Positions 1 through 6,179 of a stretch of 29,826 nt of DNA are shown piece after piece. Made by a program: the position numbers and the translations under genes. Source of the DNA: Bacteroidota bacterium (lineage in GTDB: Bacteria; Bacteroidota; Bacteroidia; Flavobacteriales; Weeksellaceae); the NCBI GenBank assembly GCA_023388015.1, contig JAEWHB010000001.1, forward strand, positions 1 through 29,826. Direction: 5' to 3'. Under the pieces are notes generated by a model. The model saw only the letters and a list, made by a program, of their open reading frames with translations, was not told the DNA's origin and searched no databases. Each line of letters starts with the position of its first letter. Position 1 is the stretch's first letter.

Positions 1-19
1 AATAAATATAAAAACATTC

Positions 20-27
20 TATATTTG
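20..27 (+). promoter_or_regulatory. -7 box of the tRNA-Leu promoter
   Basis: TATATTTG matches the Bacteroidota -7 consensus TAnnTTTG exactly. It lies 14 bases before the first base of the tRNA, which fits a start a few bases upstream of the mature 5' end. I see no clear -33 box because the window begins only 19 bases upstream. Confidence 0.7.
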
Positions 28-41
28 CCGTCCGATTACCA

Positions 42-125
42 GCCCGAGTGGCGGAACTGGTAGACGCGCTGGATTCAAAATCCTGTGTCAGCAATGACGT
101 GCCGGTTCGATTCCGGCCTCGGGTA
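42..125 (+). tRNA. tRNA-Leu (anticodon CAA)
   Basis: Class II tRNA with a long variable arm. The acceptor stem GCCCGAG (42-48) pairs with CTCGGGT (118-124), with one G-U pair, and A125 is the discriminator base. The anticodon loop TTCAAAA gives anticodon CAA, which reads UUG. The T-arm GGTTCGATTCC is intact. CCA is not encoded: the genome reads CA after the discriminator. The 3' end (112-127) is the integration target of the adjacent mobile element, which restores the full gene on insertion, so the tRNA should stay functional. Confidence 0.95.
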
Positions 126-127
126 CA
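112..127 (+). repeat. attL: 16-bp core direct repeat in the tRNA 3' end
   Basis: TCCGGCCTCGGGTACA at 112-127 is repeated exactly at 25335-25350. The bases just outside the match differ at both copies, so the repeat is exactly 16 bp. It spans the 3' half of the T-arm, the acceptor stem, the discriminator base and two bases beyond, a common target of tyrosine recombinases. Confidence 0.93.
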
Positions 128-128
128 G

Positions 129-164
129 AAACCCCTCTTAATCTTTTGATTTTGAGGGTTTTTT
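129..164 (+). terminator. Element-borne terminator for the tRNA-Leu transcript
   Basis: A stem forms between AAACCCCTC (129-137) and GAGGGTTT (154-161) with one bulged C. An inner AATC/GATT stem (140-143 with 148-151) caps it, and a T-rich tail follows. It starts two bases after the attL core, so it belongs to the element. It replaces the tRNA's original terminator, now displaced to 25353-25381. Confidence 0.8.
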
Positions 165-173
165 ATTTTTTTC

Positions 174-192
174 AGGGACGATATTAGGGGCG
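174..192 (+). repeat. AGGGRCG pair inside attL, probable integrase arm sites
   Basis: AGGGACG (174-180) and AGGGGCG (186-192) lie 12 bp apart in the same orientation, 46 bp inside the attL core. The same two heptamers, also 12 bp apart but in reverse order, occur inside attR (25206-25224). Paired short repeats inside both ends of an element are typical of arm-type binding sites of tyrosine recombinases. The role is inferred. Confidence 0.6.
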
Positions 193-212
193 ATTTTTAT
201 TGTTAATAAAGT

Positions 213-314
213 GTCATAAAGTTGTCCGACCAACCCGAGTTTGTCATAAAGTTGTCTGAAAAACGTCATAAAGTTGTCTGAAAATTGCCAAAAAACGTCA
301 TAAAGTTGTCTGAA
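213..314 (+). repeat. Four iteron-like direct repeats (GTCATAAAGTTGTC core)
   Basis: GTCATAAAGTTGTCYGA(A) occurs at 213-229, 243-260, 265-282 and 297-314. The last three are identical over 18 bp; the first has C for T near the end. Start-to-start distances are 30, 22 and 32 bp, close to three, two and three helical turns, so bound proteins would lie on one face of the DNA. Rep_3 initiators bind iterons of about this length, and such a gene is present at 21370-22350. Alternatives are further integrase or excisionase arm sites. Confidence 0.75.
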
Positions 315-362
315 ATTCTCTTCTTAAGTCCGATTAATAGGGTGTTTTAGAGCCACTACAAT

Positions 363-374
363 TAGGTTAACCTA
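363..374. repeat. 12-bp perfect palindrome TAGGTTAACCTA
   Basis: An isolated perfect palindrome about 50 bp beyond the last iteron and outside any gene. It could be a protein-binding site of the presumed origin region. Nothing else in the sequence fixes its role. Confidence 0.45.
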
Positions 375-408
375 CAATAAACTAAACAAGAAAAGGTTAA
401 AAATTTTT

Positions 409-430
409 TGATGAATGGTTCTGAAATGAT
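409..430 (+). repeat. 22-bp copy of the start of the small gene at 21130-21366, inverted
   Basis: Bases 409-430 match exactly the reverse complement of 21344-21365, which covers the start codons of the 78-aa gene on the minus strand. Identity stops at both edges and the rest of that gene is not present here. It is either a remnant of a lost gene copy or a shared binding site near both ends of the element. Confidence 0.7.
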
Positions 431-432
431 TT

Positions 433-450
433 TTTGACAAAAATGTCAAA
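433..450. repeat. Small palindrome TTTGACA-aaaa-TGTCAAA
   Basis: Seven-bp perfect arms (433-439 and 444-450) around AAAA, 26 bp past the stop of the minus-strand AbiEii-like gene. It could be an operator-like site or a weak transcription end; it has no good T-run in the minus direction. Confidence 0.4.
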
Positions 451-475
451 TACTTTTTAAGATGTTTAAATCTGT

Positions 476-1132
476 TTAAGATTTGGTGTTTTTAATTCTT
501 TGTGATTCCTCTATGAAATCGTCCTTTATAAATTCCCAATATTTACCTCGTAAACAAACCGGACTAAAATCTTCATCCGCAAATTCAAAATTTATTAAGT
601 TTTGAACAATTAAATCTTTATCATGGCTGTATGGATAACGTCTTTGATGAAATTCGATTAATTGAGAGATTGAGAAGTGTTCAAGTAATTCATGCAAATC
701 CCAAAAATCTTTTTTACGTCCACCTCTTTGAACCACGTCAATTTTCATGGCTGCTATTTCTTCCATACTTGCCAATCTTATGCATTTTTCTTCGATTTGC
801 GGGTAGATGTACTTGTCGGTGTAGAACAAGTCCAATTTGACTGATTTGTCTTTATTTTCGCCAACTAGATATGATTTGCCCAATGCAGTTGGTAAATTAA
901 TAAAGAAGTCGACATATTGAAATTTAGACTGCAGAAACTTTTCAATCCTAACAAAATCCAAACTCCCATATTCAGCATCCGAAAACAAATCAATATCAAC
1001 AGAAATTCGATGTCCTAATTGCAGACTTAAAGCAGTTCCGCCTACTAAACGAAAGGAATCCAACTCTTTTGACTCCATCAAAACTTCTAACGTGTCTTTT
1101 AGGATTTTGTTTACAGTATTGAAGTGTAGCAT
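476..1132 (-). CDS. AbiEii-like nucleotidyltransferase, probable toxin
   Basis: A 218-aa protein of the AbiEii/AbiGii nucleotidyltransferase family (DUF1814 type). The NTase signature is visible: GGTALS at residues 31-36, then VDIDLFS with the metal-binding aspartates D46 and D48. The family's C-terminal motif MKIDVVQRGGRKKDFWDL is also present. In type IV toxin-antitoxin systems such enzymes transfer nucleotides and arrest growth. The ATG overlaps the stop of the upstream XRE gene in TAATG, so the two are translationally coupled. The pair lies near the left end of the element, where it could act in element maintenance or phage defence. The family is clear; the actual target is unknown. Confidence 0.88.
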   Translation of the reverse strand: MLHFNTVNKILKDTLEVLMESKELDSFRLVGGTALSLQLGHRISVDIDLFSDAEYGSLDFVRIEKFLQSKFQYVDFFINLPTALGKSYLVGENKDKSVKLDLFYTDKYIYPQIEEKCIRLASMEEIAAMKIDVVQRGGRKKDFWDLHELLEHFSISQLIEFHQRRYPYSHDKDLIVQNLINFEFADEDFSPVCLRGKYWEFIKDDFIEESQRIKNTKS

Positions 1133-1614
1133 TAGTTTGAATTTAGTTGAATTGGTTTTGTGGAATTGGAAACCAAAGCTTTATTGATTTTAGATTGTCC
1201 GTAGAATCGTTGGATTTCTAATTTTTCTTCGCCATTCCCTCTTTCAAAAACTCTTCTAATAACTGCATTTGAGTTTTTTTGCCAGTCGATGGAATCAATA
1301 TTCGTATCCCAAAACAAGGATTTTCTTAAAATGTTCAAATTTGGGGTTTCACTGTTTTGAAGTTTTATTTTTTCGATTTCATAATAAGTTTGTAACAATG
1401 CTAAATCACCCTCTTTTAAATCAAGTTCCTGCTCAATCTTCAGAGCTAAAGAAATGGGTAAATTTCTTTTTCCGTTTAAAATTGAATTAAAAGATTGAGG
1501 ATGTTCTCCCAAAGACAAAGCGAATGGTCTTTGTTTTAAATTTCGTTTTTTTAATTCACGATTTAAAACAATTCCCGGATGCAAACCTTTGTACTTTTTT
1601 GATAGTGAAATCAT
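1132..1614 (-). CDS. XRE-type HTH protein, probable antitoxin/autoregulator
   Basis: A 160-aa protein with an N-terminal HigA/VapI-like helix-turn-helix, about residues 10-75 (LHPGIVLNRELKKRNLKQ followed by QSFNSILNGKRNLP). A C-terminal part of about 85 residues has no recognised fold. It lies directly upstream of and overlapping the AbiEii-like gene by one base, the usual antitoxin-first order. A near-perfect 20-bp palindrome covers its promoter (1619-1642), consistent with autorepression. The antitoxin role is inferred from position and partner. Pairing an XRE protein, rather than a classical AbiEi, with AbiEii is a known variant. Confidence 0.8.
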   Translation of the reverse strand: MISLSKKYKGLHPGIVLNRELKKRNLKQRPFALSLGEHPQSFNSILNGKRNLPISLALKIEQELDLKEGDLALLQTYYEIEKIKLQNSETPNLNILRKSLFWDTNIDSIDWQKNSNAVIRRVFERGNGEEKLEIQRFYGQSKINKALVSNSTKPIQLNSN

Positions 1615-1618
1615 AATG

Positions 1619-1642
1619 CAAATGTAAGCAAATTTGTTTACA
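1619..1642 (-). promoter_or_regulatory. Promoter with overlapping palindromic operator of the XRE/AbiEii operon
   Basis: On the minus strand TACATTTG (1626 down to 1619) matches TAnnTTTG exactly. It overlaps the palindrome TGTAA-N10-TTACA at 1623-1642, whose CAAATTTG core is also symmetric, so only one pair in 20 bp fails to match. The G of the -7 box is only four bases before the ATG, so the mRNA would be leaderless or nearly so. Binding of the XRE protein here would block its own promoter. Confidence 0.65.
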
Positions 1643-1668
1643 TTTTGAATTCAGATAATTATAAATAC

Positions 1669-1704
1669 AAAGCCCTCTTTGGAAAAATCCATTGAGGGCT
1701 TTTT
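1669..1704 (+). terminator. Strong intrinsic-terminator-like hairpin
   Basis: AAAGCCCTC (1669-1677) pairs with GAGGGCTTT (1694-1702), with an inner TGGA-AAAA-TCCA stem and a T-run on the plus strand. No plus-strand gene ends here; the nearest genes diverge from this region. It may be a leftover of a lost gene, or an insulator between the toxin-antitoxin promoter and the mob region. A palindrome GATAAGT-CGA-ACTTATC follows directly at 1705-1721. Confidence 0.6.
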
Positions 1705-1761
1705 GATAAGTCGAACTTATCATTTCAGTATTGCAAATCTATCGTTTACCTTCAAAAGATA

Positions 1762-1998
1762 TTGCGGTGAATTGTCTATCTGATAATTGTTTTCACCGCA
1801 AAATAAAAATTATAAAAATTTAAAGTTTGTATTTCGAATAAGAAATAGCAAGACGAAACGAGGTAGAAGCCGTCGTTTAGTCTTGCTCTGCGAGGCAAAT
1901 ATCTTATAATCAATAAAATAATTGAAATGAAAATAGCTAAAAATTATATTCAAAATATATTTCAAACTAAAAAACCGATATAAATAATTGATTATAAG
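1762..1998 (+). other. Candidate origin of transfer (oriT) with three inverted repeats
   Basis: The intergenic stretch upstream of the mob genes holds three separate inverted repeats. The first is TTGCGGTGAA (1762-1771) with TTCACCGCAA (1792-1801). The second is a 15-bp arm with one mismatch, AGCAAGACGAAACGA (1847-1861) with 1873-1887. The third is CTTATAATCAAT (1903-1914) with ATTGATTATAAG (1987-1998). Stacked inverted repeats directly upstream of an accessory/relaxase pair are the usual anatomy of oriT in mobilizable elements of this phylum. The nick site cannot be assigned from sequence alone. An imperfect -7 box TATATTTC at 1956-1963 could drive the mob genes. Confidence 0.6.
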
Positions 1999-2037
1999 TT
2001 AATTAATGGCCAATAAAATATATAGTCCAATATAGTT

Positions 2038-2550
2038 ATGGAAAATTCTAAGAAAAATGTAAACACAACAATCGCCATAGCAACTGAGGAAAATAAAAGA
2101 CTTTCTGCCTTTTGCAAACGAAATAAATTGACCAAAAAAGATTTTATTCCTATCGCAATTCAGTATTTCGAAAAGAACGGTATCAATCCAAAAATTAATT
2201 CCGAACCTAAGGTGGAATTTGAGAAAATTTCAAAACGAGTTGATCAACTTTTTGCATTCATAAAAACCCAGGAAAAAGATTATTTACGACCGGTAATGGA
2301 AGCAATTGTATCTACCGAAACTCGGTTGAATGAAAATATAAATTCACTAAGTACAAAAGATGATTTGAATTTATATTTCAAAGAAATTCCTATGGAAAAT
2401 TACATAAAAGCTATTTTGATAAAACTTTCAAATTATGATGAGTCAGACAATAAGCGATTTGAAGAATTAAAATCGGAAATTGAAATGTTTCATTCAAAAA
2501 TTTTAAATGAATTAGAGCAAATTAAAACGAAAAAAGGATTTTCACTTTAA
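2038..2550 (+). CDS. BfmA/BtgA-like mobilization accessory protein
   Basis: A 170-aa protein resembling the BfmA/BtgA family of mobilization accessory proteins. The N-terminal part has the shape of a ribbon-helix-helix/HTH DNA-binding segment (NTTIAIATEENKRLSAF followed by KKDFIPIAIQYF, residues 9-45). The rest is charged and helical, with a likely coiled coil in the last 60 residues. Such proteins bind oriT and assist the relaxase. It starts 40 bp after the last oriT inverted repeat and is followed after 9 bp by the relaxase gene. No Shine-Dalgarno sequence is seen. The family call rests on overall resemblance and context. Confidence 0.78.
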   Translation: MENSKKNVNTTIAIATEENKRLSAFCKRNKLTKKDFIPIAIQYFEKNGINPKINSEPKVEFEKISKRVDQLFAFIKTQEKDYLRPVMEAIVSTETRLNENINSLSTKDDLNLYFKEIPMENYIKAILIKLSNYDESDNKRFEELKSEIEMFHSKILNELEQIKTKKGFSL

Positions 2551-2559
2551 ACATTTAGG

Positions 2560-3348
2560 ATGCACATAAAAATTCAAGGTGGTGGAGAAAGAAGGTATGC
2601 GAATACCGGAAGTTGTAGCGATTTGATTTCCTATTTAGAACACGAGGATTTTAAACGAATAATAAGTGGAGATAAACCAGAACCTTTCTTTTCGCATTTT
2701 GATGATTCAGTTTCTGCCAATGAAATCATCCGTCAAATTGATAATAACCGCCAAAAACTTTGTCGAAAAGATGCTAAATTTTTTGTCATAACCGTAAGCT
2801 TTTCCGATGAAGAAATGCTCAAATTAGGAGATACCGAAAATGAAAGATCAGAAAAAGTCCGACAATACATCCGTGATGGAGTAATGAAAGATTATGCTGA
2901 GAATTTCAATAAAAATCTGAAAGCTGAAGACATTATGTATTTTGGTAAAATTCATCATGACAGAGAGAAAAATGACCGAGAACTTAATCTTCACGCTCAT
3001 ATTATCGTTTCAAGAAAGACAACCAACGGAAAAGTGAAAATTTCGCCTATGACCAATCATAAAATCACACAAAAAGGTGCTGTAAAAGGAGGTTTTGCTC
3101 GTACCGAATTTTACGATTCAGCTGAGAAATCATTTGATTTAATTTTTGATTACAAGCGAAAATTTGAAGATACTTTTCAATTTAAAAATCAAATGAAAAA
3201 ATCCAAACCATATGAGATAGCGGAATTAATAAAACTCAAATCATCAAAGAATTTTGAAATTGAAAATGAAAAGTCAAAACAAAAATTGGAATCAGATTTA
3301 TTAGAAGAAACTTCAACTAAAACCGTTTCTAAACGAAGAATTAAATAA
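2560..3348 (+). CDS. BtgB/DUF5712-like relaxase (MobB)
   Basis: A 262-aa protein of the BtgB-type mobilization family (DUF5712). The N-terminus MHIKIQGGGERRYANTGS and the histidine cluster LNLHAHIIVSRK (H145, H147) are characteristic. The cluster gives the HUH metal-binding motif of relaxases, with IHHDREKN (H132, H133) just before it. The nicking tyrosine is not certain; Y13 and Y25 are candidates. It would cut one strand at the nearby oriT and pilot it through a conjugation channel supplied by another element. The protein is short, with a lysine-rich C-terminal tail and no primase or helicase domain. Downstream, the phosphoesterase gene starts only 10 bp later. Confidence 0.85.
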   Translation: MHIKIQGGGERRYANTGSCSDLISYLEHEDFKRIISGDKPEPFFSHFDDSVSANEIIRQIDNNRQKLCRKDAKFFVITVSFSDEEMLKLGDTENERSEKVRQYIRDGVMKDYAENFNKNLKAEDIMYFGKIHHDREKNDRELNLHAHIIVSRKTTNGKVKISPMTNHKITQKGAVKGGFARTEFYDSAEKSFDLIFDYKRKFEDTFQFKNQMKKSKPYEIAELIKLKSSKNFEIENEKSKQKLESDLLEETSTKTVSKRRIK

Positions 3349-3358
3349 ATTTACTTAG

Positions 3359-4108
3359 ATGAGAAAATTTGTATTAGGAGATGTACACGGTTCATTCCGA
3401 GCATTAAAGCAAGTTTTGGAACTTTCCGGATTTGATTATGAAAATGACCAACTCATATTTTTGGGCGATGTAGCAGACGGATATACTGAAGTAGCCGAAT
3501 GTGTAGAAGAATTATTGAAAATCAAACATCTGATTGTAATCCGAGGAAACCATGACATTTGGCTGAAAGATTGGTTAAATAATGGAACTGAAAGGGAAAT
3601 ATGGCTTAATCAGGGTGGCATAGCTTCTGTCGAATCCTATAAAAGAACGGGACTTGAAAAAGACCAACGACATATAGATTTTTTCAATCAAATGTTGGAT
3701 TGGTATGTCGATGATGAAAATCGTTTATTTATACACGGTGGTTGGGATTTTACAGTAGAGGATTTTGAGTTGGGAGCAACCAAAAAAGTTTCAGAAAATG
3801 GCGGAATCGGAGCAATGGAATGTCATTGGAATCGAAGTTTGTTTAAATATTTTAGAGATTTTCAACAGTACAATCAAAACAAAAACAAAGTATTTTTTTC
3901 CTATCAGCCCCAAAAATTATTTAAAGAAATTTACATAGGTCACACGCAGCTGAATAGCCATTTTCCAGAAACCTATTTAAATTTAACCAATATGGATTCC
4001 GAGGCAGGTTGGAATGGTAGATTATCAATTATGAATATTGACACGAAAGAAATTTGGCAAAGCGATTTTTCTCCTCATTTATATCCTGAAGACAAAAGAT
4101 TTCAATAA
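3359..4108 (+). CDS. PPP-type metallophosphoesterase
   Basis: A 249-aa calcineurin-like phosphoesterase of the serine/threonine protein phosphatase (PPP) type. The metal-binding motifs appear in order: GDVHG (residues 7-11, D8 and H10), GDVADG (D37, D40; the family's usual GDxxDR has G here), GNHD (N64, H65, D66), FIHGG and GHTQ near the C-terminus. Related enzymes hydrolyse phosphoproteins or diadenosine tetraphosphate (ApaH type). It is in one operon with the relaxase gene, 10 bp apart. It may therefore be a mob-operon passenger; I cannot say what it acts on. It is not closely similar to the second phosphoesterase at 10032-10766. Confidence 0.85.
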   Translation: MRKFVLGDVHGSFRALKQVLELSGFDYENDQLIFLGDVADGYTEVAECVEELLKIKHLIVIRGNHDIWLKDWLNNGTEREIWLNQGGIASVESYKRTGLEKDQRHIDFFNQMLDWYVDDENRLFIHGGWDFTVEDFELGATKKVSENGGIGAMECHWNRSLFKYFRDFQQYNQNKNKVFFSYQPQKLFKEIYIGHTQLNSHFPETYLNLTNMDSEAGWNGRLSIMNIDTKEIWQSDFSPHLYPEDKRFQ

Positions 4109-4124
4109 ATTAATCTTCTTTAGG

Positions 4125-4661
4125 TCAACGACAATATGAATCAATAACTTCCTGAATTTCCTCCAAAGTCAGACAATCCGCTTCTGAAAACTCAGTCGTA
4201 AAAGCCAAGCATTGATTTTGCAACCATTTTTCAACTTCTTCAGGAAGTTTTCCTCTTTTAGTGTTTTGAATTAATTCTTTGAAAAACAATTCGATAGCTC
4301 TATCATATTTTACATCATAATCTTCAATAAACCCGAATTCATTTTCAACTTCGTTTTCAAACTCAGTTATTATTTCATGACGATCATCTGCCGAATTGAA
4401 ATAGTTCAATGTGAATACTAGATTATCTTCAAAACTATTTTGGGAAACAGTGTCTTTGACAAGTTTTTCTACATAAAAAGAGCTTTCGATAAATTCATCT
4501 CCATTTTGCCAAACCAATGTTTCAAATTCAGGAGAAACCTTCACATAGGTTGATTCTCTGTTTTCTATGTAATCCGGATTCTCATATCGGATTCCCAACA
4601 CCAATTTCCAAAGCAATTTTGCCATTGGGTTTTTCTGTTTTTTGATAGGAATGTAATTCAT
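4125..4661 (-). CDS. Unknown acidic protein, 178 aa
   Basis: I do not recognise this family. The protein is acidic (many E/D in residues 35-170), has no signal peptide or membrane segment, and looks largely helical with scattered conserved-looking aromatic residues. It is convergent with the PPP phosphoesterase (16 bp between stops). It lies last of three minus-strand genes, with a 52-bp gap from the lipoprotein gene. Codon use is like its neighbours. It probably encodes a real protein, given an open frame of this length in AT-rich DNA and an ATG in a plausible position. Confidence 0.65.
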   Translation of the reverse strand: MNYIPIKKQKNPMAKLLWKLVLGIRYENPDYIENRESTYVKVSPEFETLVWQNGDEFIESSFYVEKLVKDTVSQNSFEDNLVFTLNYFNSADDRHEIITEFENEVENEFGFIEDYDVKYDRAIELFFKELIQNTKRGKLPEEVEKWLQNQCLAFTTEFSEADCLTLEEIQEVIDSYCR

Positions 4662-4713
4662 ATTTTAAGTTTTATTGGTCTATAAATTATTAAAATCGTT
4701 CCGGAGTTATAAA

Positions 4714-5241
4714 TCACCTGCTTTTACCAAATCCTTTATCAATAGCTTCTTTAAGAGCTTTCTTATTTTCGTCATTTCTTATTTTGCGCATACCCAAAAC
4801 TTGTGCATTAACAAAGTCTGAACTAAGCTCGTGTTTGGAACTTTCATCAAATACAGCCAATCCATAAATCAATAATTTCATGGCAGGGTTCAAATTTAGC
4901 CTGTCAGAATACGTTTCTTCACCTTCTTTTGTAAACCAAACATCAGCGGATATTGAATTGGTTAATTTGTCTTCTGAATAGATTTTCTTAATTACGATTT
5001 CCTTATTCGAAATCAAAGAATCCAAAAATACTTTTGCTTCGGCTTGAAACTTTTCTTCCGGAGATTCAATTCCAAAAATACGGATATTTACAGTTTCGGT
5101 TTTGTCTTTGTTTTGCGCTTTGAAACTAATTCCATCAATGGATTCTACTCCGTAAATTATGTCATTTTCTTTGATGGAATTTGAAGAGTTTGAGCAAGAG
5201 AAAAGGATAACGAAAGTTGTCAATAAAATAATTGTTCTCAT
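4714..5241 (-). CDS. Lipoprotein with a degenerate staphylococcal-nuclease-like domain
   Basis: A 175-aa protein with a type II signal peptide: basic start, hydrophobic stretch and lipobox LFSC with Cys16. It should be anchored to a membrane on the cell-envelope side. Residues 28-165 resemble the SNase OB-fold: VNIRIFGIESPE matches the family's VRLxGIDxPE strand and FQAEAKVFLDSLI matches the helix with the catalytic Glu. The segment that normally carries the second catalytic arginine (DxxGR) reads DKLTNSISADVWF, with no Arg. It may therefore bind rather than cut nucleic acid. The closing YGLAVFD matches the family's GLA motif. Confidence 0.68.
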   Translation of the reverse strand: MRTIILLTTFVILFSCSNSSNSIKENDIIYGVESIDGISFKAQNKDKTETVNIRIFGIESPEEKFQAEAKVFLDSLISNKEIVIKKIYSEDKLTNSISADVWFTKEGEETYSDRLNLNPAMKLLIYGLAVFDESSKHELSSDFVNAQVLGMRKIRNDENKKALKEAIDKGFGKSR

Positions 5242-5279
5242 AATTTGGATTTTTAATTGATTATAGGGTTATTGGATTT

Positions 5280-5822
5280 TTAATCTAAATACAGTTGATT
5301 TTCAAGTTCAAATCTTTGAATCTCCTTTATCTTGTTTCGAATGATGGAATTGTATTCATTTTTTGAAATGGTTTTATCAGAGCCGATTTTAAACATAGAA
5401 TTAAAGTCAGCTACAAAGTGAAGGAAATTATTCATGTGAGGATGCAAACTTTTGTTGTCCACGAATGAATAAAAGATTTTTGAATGAAGTCTGATTAAAT
5501 GATCCGTTCTCTCTTCATCACCAACTTCTACGCCGCTCATAAAAACAAAAGTAACATTGGAACAAAGCATAAAATAGAGCGCATGCTTTTGTTTCTTGGT
5601 TAATTTATTCGAAATCAATTGAAAGAATTCAAAGATTAATTCATTTTCAGCATCATTGTAGCTTCCATTCTGAAAGCCAAGAGCATATTTGGAAGTGATG
5701 ATTGCTTTTCTGTCCTTGAATTCAGGACTTTCCACCTGATTAAATAAGTAAAGATTCAGAATGGTTGAAATAACCTTTCTTTTCCGGTGATAACTGATTT
5801 TTAGAATATCTTCCATAGCCAT
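5280..5822 (-). CDS. Unknown helical protein, 180 aa
   Basis: Not recognised. The N-terminus is basic (ISYHRKRK) and the rest is rich in long amphipathic helices and aromatic residues. There is no signal peptide. Residues 95-110 (ALYFMLCSNVTFVFMSG) are hydrophobic but short for a membrane span. It is the first gene of the minus-strand trio, 38 bp ahead of the lipoprotein gene, so the two are probably cotranscribed. Its start lies 32 bp from the 115-nt nested hairpin at 5854-5968, which on this strand would be in the 5' leader. A regulatory link is possible but unproven. An alternative start is the second Met (residue 3). Confidence 0.6.
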   Translation of the reverse strand: MAMEDILKISYHRKRKVISTILNLYLFNQVESPEFKDRKAIITSKYALGFQNGSYNDAENELIFEFFQLISNKLTKKQKHALYFMLCSNVTFVFMSGVEVGDEERTDHLIRLHSKIFYSFVDNKSLHPHMNNFLHFVADFNSMFKIGSDKTISKNEYNSIIRNKIKEIQRFELENQLYLD

Positions 5823-5853
5823 AATGTAAAAAGCGTGGAACTAAAATCAATCC

Positions 5854-5968
5854 GTTTCAGAGGTACTAGGATACCCAACATCCGAGAAAGACTTAGCCCA
5901 CGCCGATTATGGCATGGGCGTAAGTCTATCGAATTTGGATGTTTAGAAGATTCCTAGTTTTCTGAAAC
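5854..5968. other. 115-nt nested hairpin (structured RNA or DNA site)
   Basis: Five stems nest around one centre. GTTTCAGA (5854-5861) pairs with TCTGAAAC (5961-5968), then CTAGGA with TCCTAG, AACATCC with GGATGTT, AGACTTA with TAAGTCT, and GCCCACGCC with GGCATGGGC, which holds one mismatch. A GATTAT loop closes it. The core is much richer in G+C than the flanks. It fills the gap between divergent transcription units, with the unknown-gene trio on the left and the defence operon on the right. It could be a small RNA, a 5'-leader regulator, or the folded end of an insertion. Nothing shows which. Confidence 0.6.
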
Positions 5969-6014
5969 CAAAACGATAGCTTACGCTTGCGTTAATTTAT
6001 TTTTAGAAAGCAAA

Positions 6015-6034
6015 CATACGAAATTATTTGTATG
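6015..6034. promoter_or_regulatory. Imperfect 20-bp palindrome, possible operator of the defence operon
   Basis: CATAC (6015-6019) and GTATG (6030-6034) flank an AT core that is partly symmetric. It resembles in size and style the palindrome at the XRE promoter. It lies about 145 bp before the first defence gene. TAATATTTG, close to the -7 box, occurs twice further down (around 6121 and 6148). Assignment as an operator is tentative. Confidence 0.35.
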
Positions 6035-6179
6035 AATCAAAATCTAATAATTATATAAAACATTGACAGTCAATATCTATTTAGGAATTTATTTAAATTT
6101 GAAAAGTTATACAAAAAATAATATTTGTAAATTAAGAAATAATTTCTAATATTTGCACTATGATTTGAAAATATCTACA

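Noticed and set aside
213..314. Possible CRISPR array
   Set aside because: Only four repeats of about 18 bp with very short, uneven spacers of 4-15 bp and no cas genes; iteron-like repeats fit better.
2038..4108. Full conjugative element (ICE)
   Set aside because: Only accessory and relaxase genes are present; no coupling protein, VirB4/TraG or other secretion genes are found, so mobilizable is the better term.
5854..5968. Integron attC site
   Set aside because: ACCCAAC fits the R'' consensus, but the partner GTTTAGA does not fit GTTRRRY, there is no integron integrase, and the pairing is longer and more nested than in attC.
6153..6179. TTG start for the half-size hsdS at 6153
   Set aside because: The codon overlaps a -7-like box (TAATATTTG); the ATG at 6180 begins a normal HsdS N-terminus.
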